From NCBI GenBank assembly GCA_965214055.1, contig OZ243931.1:2666001-2730000 (forward strand): a stretch of DNA of 64,000 nt, written 5' to 3'. The position numbers and the translations under genes are program-made. How positions within the stretch are numbered: position 1 is the stretch's first letter; each line of letters starts with the position of its first letter. Shown one piece after another: positions 1 to 8,658 of the stretch. The notes beneath the pieces were generated by a model, which made no database searches, had not been told where the DNA came from, and was given only the letters and a program-made list of their open reading frames with translations. This DNA comes from WTGA01 sp965214055 (GTDB lineage: Bacteria; Pseudomonadota; Gammaproteobacteria; Arenicellales; Poriferihabitantaceae).

Positions 1-4
1 GCGT

Positions 5-1282
5 TCATTGGTCGTCAAACCATTTCGAAGCGGGAGTTGAAAGACACTCAGAAATTGAAAGACCGCCCTCGCCTACAACGACGGATTCTCGAACGTCGAA
101 GCGTTCTGCAAATCGTTCAAGTCCGCTTGTCCTGATCTTGCGTGCGCCGCTTTTGACCTCGAAGACAACCAATCTTCGACCGCGTGTCAAGACGAAATCC
201 ACTTCGGAGCCGTTCTCGCGCCAATAGTACAGGTGGTGTTCGGGCGTACCCGTATTGAAAAGATGCGCGCCCACCGCGCTTTCGACAAGACGCCCCCAAT
301 AGCTCCGGTCCGCCTTCGCTTCCTCAAACGTGTATTCCGAGGCAACCGCCATGAGCGCGGTGTTGAGAACGTTGAGTTTGGGGCTGGAGGACCTCCGTTG
401 ATGGGTCCCGGTGTAATATTTGAGGAGACCTGTAATCAGACCCGCTTTCGACAGGAGGTCCAGATACCGCGCCAGGGTCGTTGTATTTCCAGCGTCCTGA
501 AGTTGGCCGAGCATCTTGTTGTATGAAAGGATCTGTCCAGAGTACTCGGTACCGAGCTGAAACAGCCGCTTCAGCAGTGCAGGCTTGTCCACTCGCTGCA
601 TAGCGAGAATGTCACGCTCGATATTGGGTTCAACCAACGCCTCGGCGATGTACGCACGCCATTTAGCCTGCTCCCAGATGAGTGGGGCACTTCCCGGGTA
701 GCCCCCGAAATAGACATAGTGCTGAAGATCGAAGCCGAATGCCGCCGACATTTCGGTGAACGACCAGTGCGTAAGACGGACGGTCTCGAATCTGCCGGCA
801 AGGCTTTCACTCATTCCCTGCTGCATCAGCAACGGGGCCGAACCCAGTAGAATGATATGAAGTGGGCGATCATACCGCCGGTCTGCATCCCAGAGCCCCT
901 TGACCGTTTCTGACCAGTTCGGGATTTTCTGTATTTCGTCAATCGCCAGAACAAATCCCCGGTCAGAATTCTGGGCAACCATCCGTGCCAGCTCCCAGTG
1001 CTGGATGAGCCAAGGTGTGTCTCTGGGGCCGGCGAGCGGGATTGTTGGTGGGTCCCCAAATTCAGGGGGGAGGTTCCTCAAGCCTAAATCCGAGGGCAGG
1101 GTGGCGCGTTCCGGCTCATCGGTCGATACATAACGAGATGGCCGGTCGATCTGTCCAAGCACCTGCAGAACCAGAGTGGTCTTGCCAGTTTGGCGCGGAC
1201 CGGTCACGATTGTGAGGTGTCGGGGCTTCTCGTTCAGCTGGCTGAACAAGGTCGAAATCTGGGTTCGTTCATAAACTGTCAT
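5..1282 (-). CDS. AAA ATPase with C-terminal DUF4143 domain
   Basis: A 425-residue protein of the AAA_14/DUF4143 family. The P-loop GPRQTGKTT lies at about residues 28-36, and a Walker B-like segment (LAIDEIQ) follows. The C-terminal third carries the family's nuclease-like pattern (SEVDFVL, then VFEVKSG), which resembles a PD-(D/E)XK core. The family is common in bacteria and often sits in accessory DNA, but its biochemical role is not established. The ATG directly follows a consensus promoter, so the mRNA is probably leaderless. The complete gene fits just inside the window edge. Family confidence is high; function is unknown. Confidence 0.88.
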   Translation of the reverse strand: MTVYERTQISTLFSQLNEKPRHLTIVTGPRQTGKTTLVLQVLGQIDRPSRYVSTDEPERATLPSDLGLRNLPPEFGDPPTIPLAGPRDTPWLIQHWELARMVAQNSDRGFVLAIDEIQKIPNWSETVKGLWDADRRYDRPLHIILLGSAPLLMQQGMSESLAGRFETVRLTHWSFTEMSAAFGFDLQHYVYFGGYPGSAPLIWEQAKWRAYIAEALVEPNIERDILAMQRVDKPALLKRLFQLGTEYSGQILSYNKMLGQLQDAGNTTTLARYLDLLSKAGLITGLLKYYTGTHQRRSSSPKLNVLNTALMAVASEYTFEEAKADRSYWGRLVESAVGAHLFNTGTPEHHLYYWRENGSEVDFVLTRGRRLVVFEVKSGARKIRTSGLERFAERFDVRESVVVGEGGLSISECLSTPASKWFDDQ

Positions 1283-1288
1283 GGCATA

Positions 1289-1317
1289 ATTATACTGTAT
1301 TGAGTAAATTTACTCAA
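1289..1317 (-). promoter_or_regulatory. Consensus promoter of the DUF4143 ATPase, leaderless
   Basis: On the minus strand TTGAGT (1312-1317), a 17-base spacer and TATAAT (1289-1294) form a near-ideal sigma-70 promoter. Transcription would start about 7 bases below the -10 box, at the A of the start codon (1282), leaving no room for a ribosome binding site. Confidence 0.7.
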
Positions 1318-1320
1318 TAC
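1297..1320. promoter_or_regulatory. 24-base perfect palindrome, likely operator
   Basis: The half-site GTATTGAGTAAA is followed exactly by its reverse complement. It covers the -35 box and most of the spacer of the ATPase promoter, so a bound dimeric repressor would block RNA polymerase. No repressor gene is adjacent. The binding protein is unknown. Confidence 0.65.
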
Positions 1321-1401
1321 AAGCGCAAAATCGATCAGATCGCAGTCTGAGTGCCTATGGCTACCGGGTGGCAAGCGCTACGAAGCGGTGTTTGCGATGG
1401 A

Positions 1402-1488
1402 TCACCACCCGGGCCGGGTTGAGTGCGGCAGACCGGGAAAGAACGCCCCGAGGTGTCTTCGTATAGACTCGTCAGGCAGCCGTGTCAT
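1402..1488 (-). pseudogene. Decayed DUF5615 PIN-like toxin remnant
   Basis: An ATG overlapping the end of the DUF433 gene opens a 28-codon frame whose start (MTRLPDESIRRHL, then GAFFPG) resembles the N-terminus of DUF5615 PIN-like toxins, which usually read LLDE.LP.RL...FPGHEV. It reaches a stop after the fragment HSTRPGW, far short of the roughly 110-120 residues of the family. DUF433 and DUF5615 genes normally overlap in just this order, which supports the reading. The fragment is short, so this is an inference from pattern and position. Confidence 0.45.
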
Positions 1489-1696
1489 CGCCGCCGGCGG
1501 CCTGCACCGCAGTCCCTCGTTCCAGCATCCCGATCGCCTGGGCCCGGGTCACGGTGGGGTAGTCTACCAGGAAGTCGTCGAGCCGGTCCCCCGCCTCCAG
1601 ATGCTCCATCAGGATGCGCACCGGCACCCGGGTTCCCGCGAACACGGGGGTTCCCCCCAGGATGTCCGGGTTCCTGTCGATCAGCTTATCGGTCAT
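1472..1696 (-). CDS. DUF433 family antitoxin
   Basis: A 74-residue protein with the characteristic DUF433 pattern (IDRNPDILGGTPVFAGTRVPV at the N-terminus, then a helical region LDDFLVDYPTVTRAQA). DUF433 proteins are small winged-helix-like antitoxins usually paired with a DUF5615 PIN-like toxin. The gene is full length for the family. The expected partner downstream is reduced to about 28 codons, so this may be an orphan antitoxin. It lies 20 bases downstream of the oxidase gene on the same strand. Confidence 0.85.
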   Translation of the reverse strand: MTDKLIDRNPDILGGTPVFAGTRVPVRILMEHLEAGDRLDDFLVDYPTVTRAQAIGMLERGTAVQAAGGDDTAA

Positions 1697-1716
1697 CGTT
1701 AATCTCCGGACAACGG

Positions 1717-2865
1717 CTATCCGGTCCGCAATGTTTTGAGTTCATCCACCGTCGGGCAGCCAAGCTGTGCCAGGGTACCCCGGAGTTCTTCCCTGAAGAT
1801 TTTCATGATGTGCCGGGCTCCCGGGTCCCCCAGTGCCGCCATGGCATAGTAGAACGGACGGCCCATCATGACAAGGTCGGCTCCGAGAAACAGCAGGCGG
1901 GCAATATCCAGGCCATTTCGGACCCCTCCATCCACAATGAGGGCAAAATCCTCCCCGGTGGCGGCCCGGATGTCCCGAACCATGTTGCAGGGAGCGGGTG
2001 CGGCGGCAAGCTGCCGTCCCCCGTGGTTGGAAACGACGATCCCGTCCACCCCCAGGTCCCGGCACATGGCCGCTTCACGGGGGCTCAACACTCCCTTTAC
2101 CAGCAATTTCCCATTCCATCGTTTTCGCAGTTGCCGGATGGCATCGGGGGTGATGTGCCCGGTCATGATATCCGAAAGATAGTGGAGTGCCTCATTGCCC
2201 TTCAGCGCTTCCGGGATGTACGGGTCCAGGGTCTGGAATGACGGAAAACCCTTTCTGGCCATGGCGAATGTCCACTGTGGGTGCATGGCTGCCTGCCAGA
2301 GTTTTCGGAAGTCAAACCGGACCGGAACGGAAAACCCATTCAGGATGTCGTGGTCCCGTCGCACGGGTGCGGGGACATCAACGGTTACCAGCAGTACTTC
2401 GTACCCCGCGGCCTCCGCCCGATTGAGAAGGTCTTCTTCAATGGTGGAGAGATTCGGCCGGTACAGCTGAAACCAGGTGCAGGGGCCCGCACAGTCATAC
2501 AGCGTCTCCAGGCTGGCCATGGCGAACGTGGAGGCCACGAATGGAATGCCCTGTTCCCGGGATGCCCGGGCGAGGCTTTCTGCAGAATTGGGCCAGGCCA
2601 TACCGCCGAGGCCAACCGGGGCAACGCCAAAGGGTGCACTGAACGTTTGGCCCAGAAACTCTTTGTGCATGGTCACCTTATCGGAGTTGATGAGGTAGCG
2701 GGGGACCAGTTTTATCTGGTCCAGCGCATGGCGGTTGCGTTTGACCGCCTCCCCGCGCCCCATTCCACAATACAGGTACTCCCATACAAATGCAGGCAAC
2801 CGCTTTTGTGCGGCCTGTTCCAGGTAAGCCGCCGAGGGGTATTTGCGCTCCAGAGCCGGTTGCAT
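1717..2865 (-). CDS. FMN-dependent alpha-hydroxy-acid oxidase/dehydrogenase
   Basis: A 382-residue TIM-barrel flavoenzyme of the lactate/glycolate/mandelate oxidase family, which oxidises 2-hydroxy acids to 2-keto acids. The active-site segment SNHGGRQ with its catalytic histidine is present, as is the FMN phosphate-binding segment (IVDGGVRNG, then DLVMMGRPF). Length is normal. It begins 5 bases after the stop of the 3-hydroxyacyl-CoA dehydrogenase gene, so the two are probably one transcript. A paralogue of similar size lies at 35558-36700. The substrate cannot be told from sequence alone. Confidence 0.88.
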   Translation of the reverse strand: MQPALERKYPSAAYLEQAAQKRLPAFVWEYLYCGMGRGEAVKRNRHALDQIKLVPRYLINSDKVTMHKEFLGQTFSAPFGVAPVGLGGMAWPNSAESLARASREQGIPFVASTFAMASLETLYDCAGPCTWFQLYRPNLSTIEEDLLNRAEAAGYEVLLVTVDVPAPVRRDHDILNGFSVPVRFDFRKLWQAAMHPQWTFAMARKGFPSFQTLDPYIPEALKGNEALHYLSDIMTGHITPDAIRQLRKRWNGKLLVKGVLSPREAAMCRDLGVDGIVVSNHGGRQLAAAPAPCNMVRDIRAATGEDFALIVDGGVRNGLDIARLLFLGADLVMMGRPFYYAMAALGDPGARHIMKIFREELRGTLAQLGCPTVDELKTLRTG

Positions 2866-2870
2866 ACCAC

Positions 2871-4247
2871 TCAGGAATCAGAGACAGGAGCCAAAACGCT
2901 GGATGATGAAACCGGGTCAATCCCGGTTTCACGGGTCCCCGGGACCCTTTCCCATTGGCCGGAAACATTCAGGAATTCGGTGCCCTGGTTCCGGTAAAAG
3001 GTGGATTCTCCGGAATCAATGAGAACCTGCAGCATGGCGGGCATGGCAAACGGAGTTTCCCTGGCGAGTGCAACCAGCCGGTGGGCCCCGATTTCATCCA
3101 TGAGCTGGAAAGGGCCTTTTTCCCACCCGAAGCCCCAGCGCATCGCACGGTCCACATTGACGATATCCTCCGAGATTTCCGGAACACATGCAGCCGTATA
3201 ACATAAAGTGGTTGCCATGAGGTTTCGGACCAGCCGCCCCGCGGGATCCGGGTTTTCAAACAGGTCCCGGAACGATTGTTCGTTTTCGTGCAGGGTCACG
3301 GAGGATTCGCTTCTCCACGTTTCCCCCGCGAAGTCAAACACCTCCATGGATTTGCGGCCATCTCCATGCCGGATCAGCTTGTAAAATCCGCCGCCGGTTT
3401 TCCGGCCAAGCTGGCCGCGGTCATACATCCCCTGTACCTTTTCGGGCAGGGCGGTGAACCGGAGGCTGTAATCGTTGTCCGGAAGATTCGCTTCCAGGTT
3501 GCGGTTCACGTTGTACATGACATCAATGCCAATCAGGTCGCACAGACCGTACAGGCCGGTGGGCGGGAGTCCCAGGGGGGTGCTCAGCACCGCATCCACC
3601 TGTTCCACAGTCAATCCATCCGTCAGGATGGACTTTTCCGCCAGGTGAAGCCCGGCGTTGATCCACAGACAACCAATCCGGTTGCCAATGAAATTCACCG
3701 TGTCCCTGGCATATACCACGCCCTTGCCGACGGTATTGCCCAGGAAATCCGCCAATGCCGGAATGACTTCAGGCCGGGTCTGGGTGCCCGGAACCAGTTC
3801 AACCAGTTTCATGACGTGAACGGGATTGAAAAAGTGGGTGACGGCCACATCCTGTTGCAGCCTTTCCGGCATGCCGGTATAGAGGTCACGAAGCGGAATC
3901 CCCGAGGTGTTGGTGGAAAGAATGGATCCGTCGGACCGGTATCTTTCCGCTTTGCGGAATATCCGGCGCTTGATCGATACCTCTTCGATGATGGCTTCAC
4001 AAATCCACTGGCACTCCGCAATCCTCGGCATGTCGTCGGCAAAGGACCCCGTGGTGATGCGCTGCAACAGGGATTCATCTTCCAGTACGGGGGCCCGGCC
4101 TGCGAGGAGCCTGGGCAGCGCGTTGTCACAGGATTCCTTGTGCAGGTCCAGCAACAATACGTCGCACCCGGCACTTGCGCACATTCCCGCGATTCCCAGC
4201 CCCATGGTACCGGAGCCCAATACCGCTACACGTTTGATTGATCCCAT
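2871..4247 (-). CDS. 3-hydroxyacyl-CoA dehydrogenase, FadN-like without hydratase half
   Basis: A 458-residue NAD-dependent dehydrogenase of beta-oxidation. The Rossmann motif GSGTMGLGIAG starts near residue 11, the catalytic HFFNPVH segment is near residue 137, and the C-terminal helical domain is duplicated as in FadN (second copy around VDRAMRWGFGWEKGPFQLMDEIG). In FadN-type proteins an enoyl-CoA hydratase domain follows; here the protein stops after FYRNQGTEFLNVSGQW and a short low-complexity tail. A strong ribosome binding site (GGGAGGA, 8 bases upstream) fixes the start. It precedes the FMN oxidase and lies downstream of the acyl-CoA ligase on the same strand. Confidence 0.86.
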   Translation of the reverse strand: MGSIKRVAVLGSGTMGLGIAGMCASAGCDVLLLDLHKESCDNALPRLLAGRAPVLEDESLLQRITTGSFADDMPRIAECQWICEAIIEEVSIKRRIFRKAERYRSDGSILSTNTSGIPLRDLYTGMPERLQQDVAVTHFFNPVHVMKLVELVPGTQTRPEVIPALADFLGNTVGKGVVYARDTVNFIGNRIGCLWINAGLHLAEKSILTDGLTVEQVDAVLSTPLGLPPTGLYGLCDLIGIDVMYNVNRNLEANLPDNDYSLRFTALPEKVQGMYDRGQLGRKTGGGFYKLIRHGDGRKSMEVFDFAGETWRSESSVTLHENEQSFRDLFENPDPAGRLVRNLMATTLCYTAACVPEISEDIVNVDRAMRWGFGWEKGPFQLMDEIGAHRLVALARETPFAMPAMLQVLIDSGESTFYRNQGTEFLNVSGQWERVPGTRETGIDPVSSSSVLAPVSDS

Positions 4248-4319
4248 AAGATGAGTCCTCCCGGCTTGAAAGTGAAAAATGGCGGGTCGGCGGTTCAGCG
4301 AATCGTGGCCGCAACCGGC

Positions 4320-5951
4320 CTATACTTCCCCATCCGCCACCATTTCGCGCAATATGAACTTCTGTATTTTTCCAGTGGAGGTCTTGGGCAGATCCAGAAA
4401 GACCACCTGGGACGGTCGCTTGAATCCCGCCATATTCGCCTTGCAAAATTCGATGATTTCTTCTTCGCAGGACTCTTCCCCGGCTTTCAGTTCAATAAAG
4501 GCACAGGGAGTTTCCCCCCATTTTTCATCGGGCTTGGCAACGACCGCCGCTGCCGCGACTTTCGGGAATTTGTACAACACCGATTCCACTTCAATGGAGG
4601 AAATATTTTCACCGCCGGAGATAATGATATCCTTGAGCCGATCCTTGATTTCAATGTACCCGTCACGGTGTACCACCGCCAGATCACCGCTGTGAAACCA
4701 GCCATCCTCGAACGCACTGTCTGTCGCGGCCGGGTTCTTGTAGTAGCCTTTCATCACCGTATTGCCCTGAATCACGATTTCTCCGATGGTCTTTCCATCG
4801 GCAGGAACCGGTTCTCCGGAATGGACATCCACCACCCGTGACAGTTCTGTCATGGGAAAGCGGACCCCCTGCCGTGCCTTGATTTCCGCCTGTTCTTCGA
4901 TGGTCAGATCAGACCACTCCCTGCGCCAGTCACAAAATACAACATGGCCGTATGTCTCAGTCAGGCCATAGACGTGGGTCACGTTCAGTCCGAGTTCAGC
5001 CGTGGCTTCCAGTACCTTGCTCGGTGGCGGCGCACCGGCGGTCATGACCTCAATCGTATAGTCCGGGGTGAACTGGATTTCCTTTGGCGCGTTGGCCAGC
5101 ATGGCGAGGACAATGGGAGCTCCGCCGAAGTGTGTGATGCGGTAGTTCCTGATCGCCGAAAAAATATTTTCTGCGCTGACGGCCCGGTTGCAATACAGGG
5201 TGCCGCCCATTAATGCCATGGTCCAGATGTGCCCCCAGCCATTGCAATGAAACATGGGCACAATGGTCAGATAACGCGCATGCTTTGGAATCTGCCAGGC
5301 CGCAACGGTGCCCATGGACATCAGGTAAGCGCCCCGGTGGTGATACACCACCCCTTTGGGTTTTCCGCTGGTGCCGGAAGTATAGTTGAGGGTCAGTGCG
5401 TCCCATTCGGAATCAGGAAGATACCAGTCCTCGTCCTCATCGCCGCTTTCCAGAAGCATTTCGTAGGTCCATTCGGACAGCCGTTCTCCGGTTCCTTCTG
5501 CCTGTTCATCCACGATGTCAATGACGACAGGGGGTGTTTCCAGCATCCCGATCGCTGCGGAGACCGTATCGGACAGACGGGTATCGGCGATGAGCACCCG
5601 GGCATCACCATGCTTGAGGATATACGCGATGGTTTCCGGATCCAGACGGGTATTGATGGCATTCAACACCCCGCCGGACATGGGCACCGCGAAGTGGCAT
5701 TCCGCAAGTTCCGGAGTATTGGCCGCTATCATGGACACGGTTGATCCTTTGGTTACCCCCAGTTTTCTCAGTGCCGAGGACAATCGCAAACACCGGCGGG
5801 CCACCTCCTTCCAGGTATAGGCTCGATTTCCGTACACAATTCCGGGATGATCCGAATAGGTATCCTGGGCACGGCGCAGAAATGATATGGGTGTCAATTC
5901 AACAAAATTGATTCCGTCCACCCGGTCGAGTATTTCGTAGTGATCTCTCAT
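4320..5951 (-). CDS. dmdB: Acyl-CoA synthetase, DmdB-like (3-methylmercaptopropionyl-CoA ligase candidate)
   Basis: A 543-residue AMP-forming ligase of the ANL superfamily. The AMP-binding loop (YTSGTSGKPKG), the YGLTETYG motif, the GWFHSGDLAV motif and the C-terminal lysine segment PKTSTGKIQKF are all present. The N-terminus (NFVELTPISFLRRA) is typical of DmdB and related medium-chain ligases. I chose the ATG at 5951 over a TTG 16 codons upstream because family members begin near this point. Divergent transcription from the DmdA-like gene supports a role in activating methylmercaptopropionate after DMSP demethylation, but ligases of this group also take fatty acids, so the symbol is provisional. 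Confidence 0.72.
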   Translation of the reverse strand: MRDHYEILDRVDGINFVELTPISFLRRAQDTYSDHPGIVYGNRAYTWKEVARRCLRLSSALRKLGVTKGSTVSMIAANTPELAECHFAVPMSGGVLNAINTRLDPETIAYILKHGDARVLIADTRLSDTVSAAIGMLETPPVVIDIVDEQAEGTGERLSEWTYEMLLESGDEDEDWYLPDSEWDALTLNYTSGTSGKPKGVVYHHRGAYLMSMGTVAAWQIPKHARYLTIVPMFHCNGWGHIWTMALMGGTLYCNRAVSAENIFSAIRNYRITHFGGAPIVLAMLANAPKEIQFTPDYTIEVMTAGAPPPSKVLEATAELGLNVTHVYGLTETYGHVVFCDWRREWSDLTIEEQAEIKARQGVRFPMTELSRVVDVHSGEPVPADGKTIGEIVIQGNTVMKGYYKNPAATDSAFEDGWFHSGDLAVVHRDGYIEIKDRLKDIIISGGENISSIEVESVLYKFPKVAAAAVVAKPDEKWGETPCAFIELKAGEESCEEEIIEFCKANMAGFKRPSQVVFLDLPKTSTGKIQKFILREMVADGEV

Positions 5952-6060
5952 CTGTTTATTCCGGCATTGTATCGCTGGATAATGGTTTTCTATTTCCAAC
6001 TGACGACATTTGGTAGCATAATACGCGCTTTTTTCAGCGACCGATTATAAAGCAATCCTT

Positions 6061-7200
6061 ATGAACTCACGCCAATTGATTTTACCCCGTCTGGTTTTGT
6101 CCCGTCGCATAAGAAAGACGCCATTTGAGGAACGGGTATTCGAACAGAGCGCCAGCGCTTTCACTACCTACAATCATATGCCCCTGGGTTCCTATTATAT
6201 TTCCGCCGAAGAAGATTATCGACATCTGTGCGAGCATGTGCAGGTCTGGGATGTCTCCTGTGAAAGACAGGTGGAAGTTGTCGGTCCCGATGCCATGGAA
6301 CTGGTGGAACTGGTCACTCCCCGGGACATGTCGAAATGCTGGATTGGCCAGTGCAAGTATGCACCATTGGTGGATCAGCATGGCGGCGTGGTGAATGACC
6401 CGGTTATATTGAGACTGGCGGAGAACCGATTTTGGATATCCATCGCGGATTCAGGCGTACTTCACTGGATACGGGGAATTGCATATGGAAAGGGGATGGA
6501 TGTGTCGGTTTTTGAACCGGATGTCAGCCCCCTCGCTGTTCAGGGACCAAAATCCGATGACCTGATGGCGGATATACTGGATGACGGCATTCGGGATCTC
6601 AAGTTTTTCTGGTTTACCAACGCGAAGATTGCCGGTACGGAGGTTATTATCGCCCGGTCCGGATGGAGCGGGCAGGGTGGCTTTGAGATTTATCTGCAGG
6701 ATGGAGCAAAGGGGCTGGATTTATGGGATGTGGTGTGGGAGGCGGGTCGAAAATACAACATCCGAGCGGGCTGTCCCAATCTTATTGACCGCATCGAAAG
6801 GGGATTTCTCTCTTATGGCAGCGATATGACCCTGGAAAACAACCCGTATGAATGTGGGTTGGACCGGTTTCTTGAACCGAGCAAGGAAGCCGAGTCCATG
6901 TCTGCGGCGGCCTTGACTGAAATCCGGAAGAAAGGGGTCCGGAAGAACCTGGTGCACCTGTCGGTGAATGGCGGCCCGCTGGCTTCTCCCCGGTCGGTCT
7001 GGGATGTCGTAGATGAAAACGGTCATAAAGTCGGCATCCTGACCAGCCTGGCGTATTCCCCGAAATACAAATCCAACCTGGCTTTTGCAACCATTGATGC
7101 CAGTGCAAACCAGGCCGGCAAGGCGTTAAGGGTGGATGTGAATGGAGAGGAATTCCGGGAGGCCCGAATCGCGGACAGGAGCTGGAAAATCCAGCATTGA
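6061..7200 (+). CDS. dmdA: DmdA-like dimethylsulfoniopropionate demethylase (GcvT family)
   Basis: A 379-residue aminomethyltransferase-fold protein. Stretches such as EHVQVWDVSCERQVEVVG, VNDPVILRL, WISIADS, ARSGWSGQGG and GCPNLIDRIERGFLSYG match the pattern I know from DmdA, which moves a methyl group from DMSP to tetrahydrofolate and yields methylmercaptopropionate. DmdA-like GcvT paralogues without this activity exist, so a tree is needed. It is divergent from the DmdB-like ligase, with 109 bases between them. No clear ribosome binding site precedes the ATG. DmdC and DmdD are not in the window. Confidence 0.7.
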   Translation: MNSRQLILPRLVLSRRIRKTPFEERVFEQSASAFTTYNHMPLGSYYISAEEDYRHLCEHVQVWDVSCERQVEVVGPDAMELVELVTPRDMSKCWIGQCKYAPLVDQHGGVVNDPVILRLAENRFWISIADSGVLHWIRGIAYGKGMDVSVFEPDVSPLAVQGPKSDDLMADILDDGIRDLKFFWFTNAKIAGTEVIIARSGWSGQGGFEIYLQDGAKGLDLWDVVWEAGRKYNIRAGCPNLIDRIERGFLSYGSDMTLENNPYECGLDRFLEPSKEAESMSAAALTEIRKKGVRKNLVHLSVNGGPLASPRSVWDVVDENGHKVGILTSLAYSPKYKSNLAFATIDASANQAGKALRVDVNGEEFREARIADRSWKIQH

Positions 7201-7359
7201 CCGGGTAAAAATTCCCCGGTGCCGGTCGGCACGGCTTTCGGATACTTTTATGAGTGTTTCCGGGTGTTTCGGACTCCCCCGCCGGTTTTCTGGAATGCGG
7301 GCCCCTTTGTGATGAAGTGTAGGGGGCGAGCCGAAGTTATGAAATCGGAAGGAGTCCCG

Positions 7360-8658
7360 TTATTTCAGTACCCTCACAATGGCTTCCGGGTTGGAGGGAA
7401 AGTAGAGATGGAGATAGCTGGCCGTAACATTGTTCATCTGGTAAATCGGTTCTCCAGGAGCCGGGTGCCGGATCCGTTTCCCATGGGCGACCGGTGCCGG
7501 CGTGTTTTCGCACCGGGTGCGGTGATGGGCATGGGCCCGTACATTTCCCTGGGGCAGGGGAGCGATCTGCATTCCCTGGCAGCCACCGCGGGCCCGCATG
7601 ATTCCATTTCCGGGCAATATGCCAAGCATTTCCGCCCGGTCCCCGGAAACATCGGTCAGGGACTCCATGAGATAAAGCATGCCTCCGCACTCGGCCAGAA
7701 TTTTTTTTCCACCGCGATGAAAATCCTTTATCTGTTGCTGTATTGCGTGGTTATCCGCCAGGGCGTGAAGATGAAGTTCTGGATAGCCCCCCGGTAGCCA
7801 CAGGGAATCAACCTCGGGGAGTTCCGTATCCTGTAGCGGAGAAAAATACACACACGTGGCGCCCATCTCTTCCAGCAACCGGATGTTCGCCGCATAGATG
7901 AAGGTGAAGGCCGGGTCCCGGGCGATGCCGATACGCATTCCCTCCAGCAATCTGTCCGGGCGGGATACCTGCCCGGGCCGGAACTCCACCGATCCGGGAA
8001 GATGGCACAGCCCGGCATCGAACATGATTTCTGCCAGGCTGTCGAGGCGCTGTTCCATATCCCCGACCTCGTGAGGATGGATCAGTCCGAGATGCCTTTC
8101 CGGCAGGCAGGCCTCCGGATGGTGGTGCAGACAACCCAGCAGAGGAAGCCCGGAAGGCATGGCCTGGGTAATCAGGTCCTGATGTCGCTGGCTGCCCAGA
8201 TTGTTGGCAATGACCCCGGCGATCTGCAGTTTCTTTCGATGGGTGGCAAGTCCCAGGGCGATGGCACCGAAGGTTTGTGCCATGGATCGTGCATCGATGA
8301 CGATGGCGATTGGAATACCAAAATAGTGCGCCATGTCCGCACCACTGGGATGACCATCGAACATGCCCATGACCCCTTCCACCAACACCAGGTCCGCCTC
8401 ACAGGCTGCCTGGTAGATGATTTGCCGGCACTCGTCTTTTCCCACCATCCACAGGTCCAGCTGGGCCACCGGGTTACCGGATGCCTGTTCCAGAACAAGG
8501 GGGTCAAGATAGTCCGGCCCGGTTTTGAATACCCGAACATCCCGTCCCCGTTGCCGATGGTACCGGGCAATGCCCGCCGTCACGGTGGTTTTGCCCTGAC
8601 CCGATGCGGGTGCGCAGACAAACAGGGCGGGGCAGGCCGCTTTCGGGTCCTTTACCAT
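7360..8658 (-). CDS. cbiA: Cobyrinate a,c-diamide synthase
   Basis: A 432-residue CbiA/CobB-type enzyme that amidates carboxylates a and c of cobyrinate using glutamine and ATP. The N-terminal dethiobiotin-synthetase-like domain has the P-loop ASGQGKTTV near residues 17-25. The C-terminal half is a class I glutamine amidotransferase domain with the nucleophile segment AECGGMLYLM. Length is normal. Its start overlaps the end of cobO by a few bases, so the two are coupled. It is the last gene of the riboswitch-led minus arm (chlID-cobO-cbiA). Confidence 0.93.
   Translation of the reverse strand: MVKDPKAACPALFVCAPASGQGKTTVTAGIARYHRQRGRDVRVFKTGPDYLDPLVLEQASGNPVAQLDLWMVGKDECRQIIYQAACEADLVLVEGVMGMFDGHPSGADMAHYFGIPIAIVIDARSMAQTFGAIALGLATHRKKLQIAGVIANNLGSQRHQDLITQAMPSGLPLLGCLHHHPEACLPERHLGLIHPHEVGDMEQRLDSLAEIMFDAGLCHLPGSVEFRPGQVSRPDRLLEGMRIGIARDPAFTFIYAANIRLLEEMGATCVYFSPLQDTELPEVDSLWLPGGYPELHLHALADNHAIQQQIKDFHRGGKKILAECGGMLYLMESLTDVSGDRAEMLGILPGNGIMRARGGCQGMQIAPLPQGNVRAHAHHRTRCENTPAPVAHGKRIRHPAPGEPIYQMNNVTASYLHLYFPSNPEAIVRVLK

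Noticed and set aside
3276..4241. A 321-codon plus-strand frame
   Set aside because: Antisense shadow of the 3-hydroxyacyl-CoA dehydrogenase gene.
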